From assembly GCA_021106655.1 (NCBI GenBank), contig JAIOTT010000002.1, forward strand, positions 1 to 5,804: a DNA stretch of 5,804 nt. Reading direction: 5' to 3'. Shown here one piece after another: positions 5,635-5,804 of this stretch. How positions within the stretch are numbered: position 1 is the first letter of the stretch; every line of letters begins with the position of its first letter. This DNA is from Bacteroidales bacterium. GTDB taxonomy: Bacteria > Bacteroidota > Bacteroidia > Bacteroidales > SMBSF77. A model generated the notes under the pieces. The model was not told the origin of the DNA. It did no database searches and saw nothing but the letters and a program-made list of their open reading frames with translations. Made by a program: the position numbers and the translations under genes.

Positions 5635-5804
5635 CTATTTATTGTAAACCGGAATTCCTGTAAGCTCTAGGCTGTCAGTACTAATAATTTTCACATCATA
5701 AAACTCATTGGCCCTTATTACCGTATTCAAATTATTTTTTTAAATAATTATCTCATTATCTACTTCAGGAGAATTAAATACAGTACTGCCAATAAAATAA
5801 TCTC
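5635..5804 (-). pseudogene. 3' end of a minus-strand reading frame with an in-frame TAA (broken gene or gene end)
   Basis: The minus frame entering at 5802 reads DYFIGSTVFNSPEVDNEIII and meets TAA at 5742-5740. In the same frame 34 further codons follow (KNNLNTVIRANEFYDVKI..., ending TGIPVYNK) to a TAG at 5637-5635. The amino-acid make-up on both sides of the TAA looks protein-like. The TAA overlaps a run of seven A on the coding strand. Either the gene truly ends at 5740 and the rest is chance, or the C-terminus has been cut by a nonsense change. The protein is not recognised and most of it lies outside the window. Confidence 0.4.

Noticed and set aside
5626..5677. Inverted repeat TGACAG/CTGTCA around the right-end stop codon
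   Set aside because: Only 6 bp with a 40-bp loop; easily expected by chance.
1..5804. CRISPR arrays, tRNA or rRNA genes, insertion sequences, defence-system genes
   Set aside because: I saw no evenly spaced direct repeats, RNA gene signatures, transposase frames or terminal inverted repeats.

Overview
The window looks like AT-rich chromosomal DNA from a member of the Bacteroidota. The evidence is a set of promoters matching that phylum's unusual consensus (TTG, about 19 bp, then TAnnTTTG), starts without Shine-Dalgarno sequences, small lipoproteins, MORN-variant repeat proteins and a riboswitch-controlled TonB-dependent receptor. The genus cannot be told from the sequence alone.

Layout, left to right. 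Positions 1-550 (minus) hold the N-terminal 183 residues of a TonB-dependent receptor with a TTG start. Upstream of it, also on the minus strand, are a clear cobalamin riboswitch (about 666-830) and a good Bacteroidota-type promoter (839-868), so the receptor is almost certainly a BtuB-type corrinoid importer. An AT-rich gap of about 330 bp follows, with a 12-bp palindrome near its right end. Then come three plus-strand genes: a tiny, very basic lipoprotein (1202-1435), a radical-SAM protein of the lysine 2,3-aminomutase (KamA) family with its own strong promoter (1583-2920), and a serine hydrolase of the beta-lactamase/6-aminohexanoate-dimer hydrolase type anchored as a lipoprotein (2976-4118). 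Convergent to these, on the minus strand, are a secreted MORN-variant repeat protein (4693-5469) followed after 23 bp by a PaaI-like hotdog thioesterase (4192-4668), probably one transcript. At the right end, degenerate heptamer repeats in opposite orientations (5516-5597) separate this pair from the 3' end of another minus-strand reading frame, which has an in-frame TAA.

Functionally this is a mixed neighbourhood. The one well-supported regulatory circuit is B12 sensing by the riboswitch controlling B12 uptake. The KamA-like protein keeps the cluster cysteines, the putative carboxylate-binding Arg and a candidate PLP lysine, but lacks one of the acidic residues used to recognise lysine, so its substrate is open. 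I saw no defence island, insertion sequence, CRISPR array, tRNA or rRNA. The less routine items are the divergent KamA paralogue, the acid-free mini-lipoprotein, the heptamer repeats and the interrupted frame at the right end.
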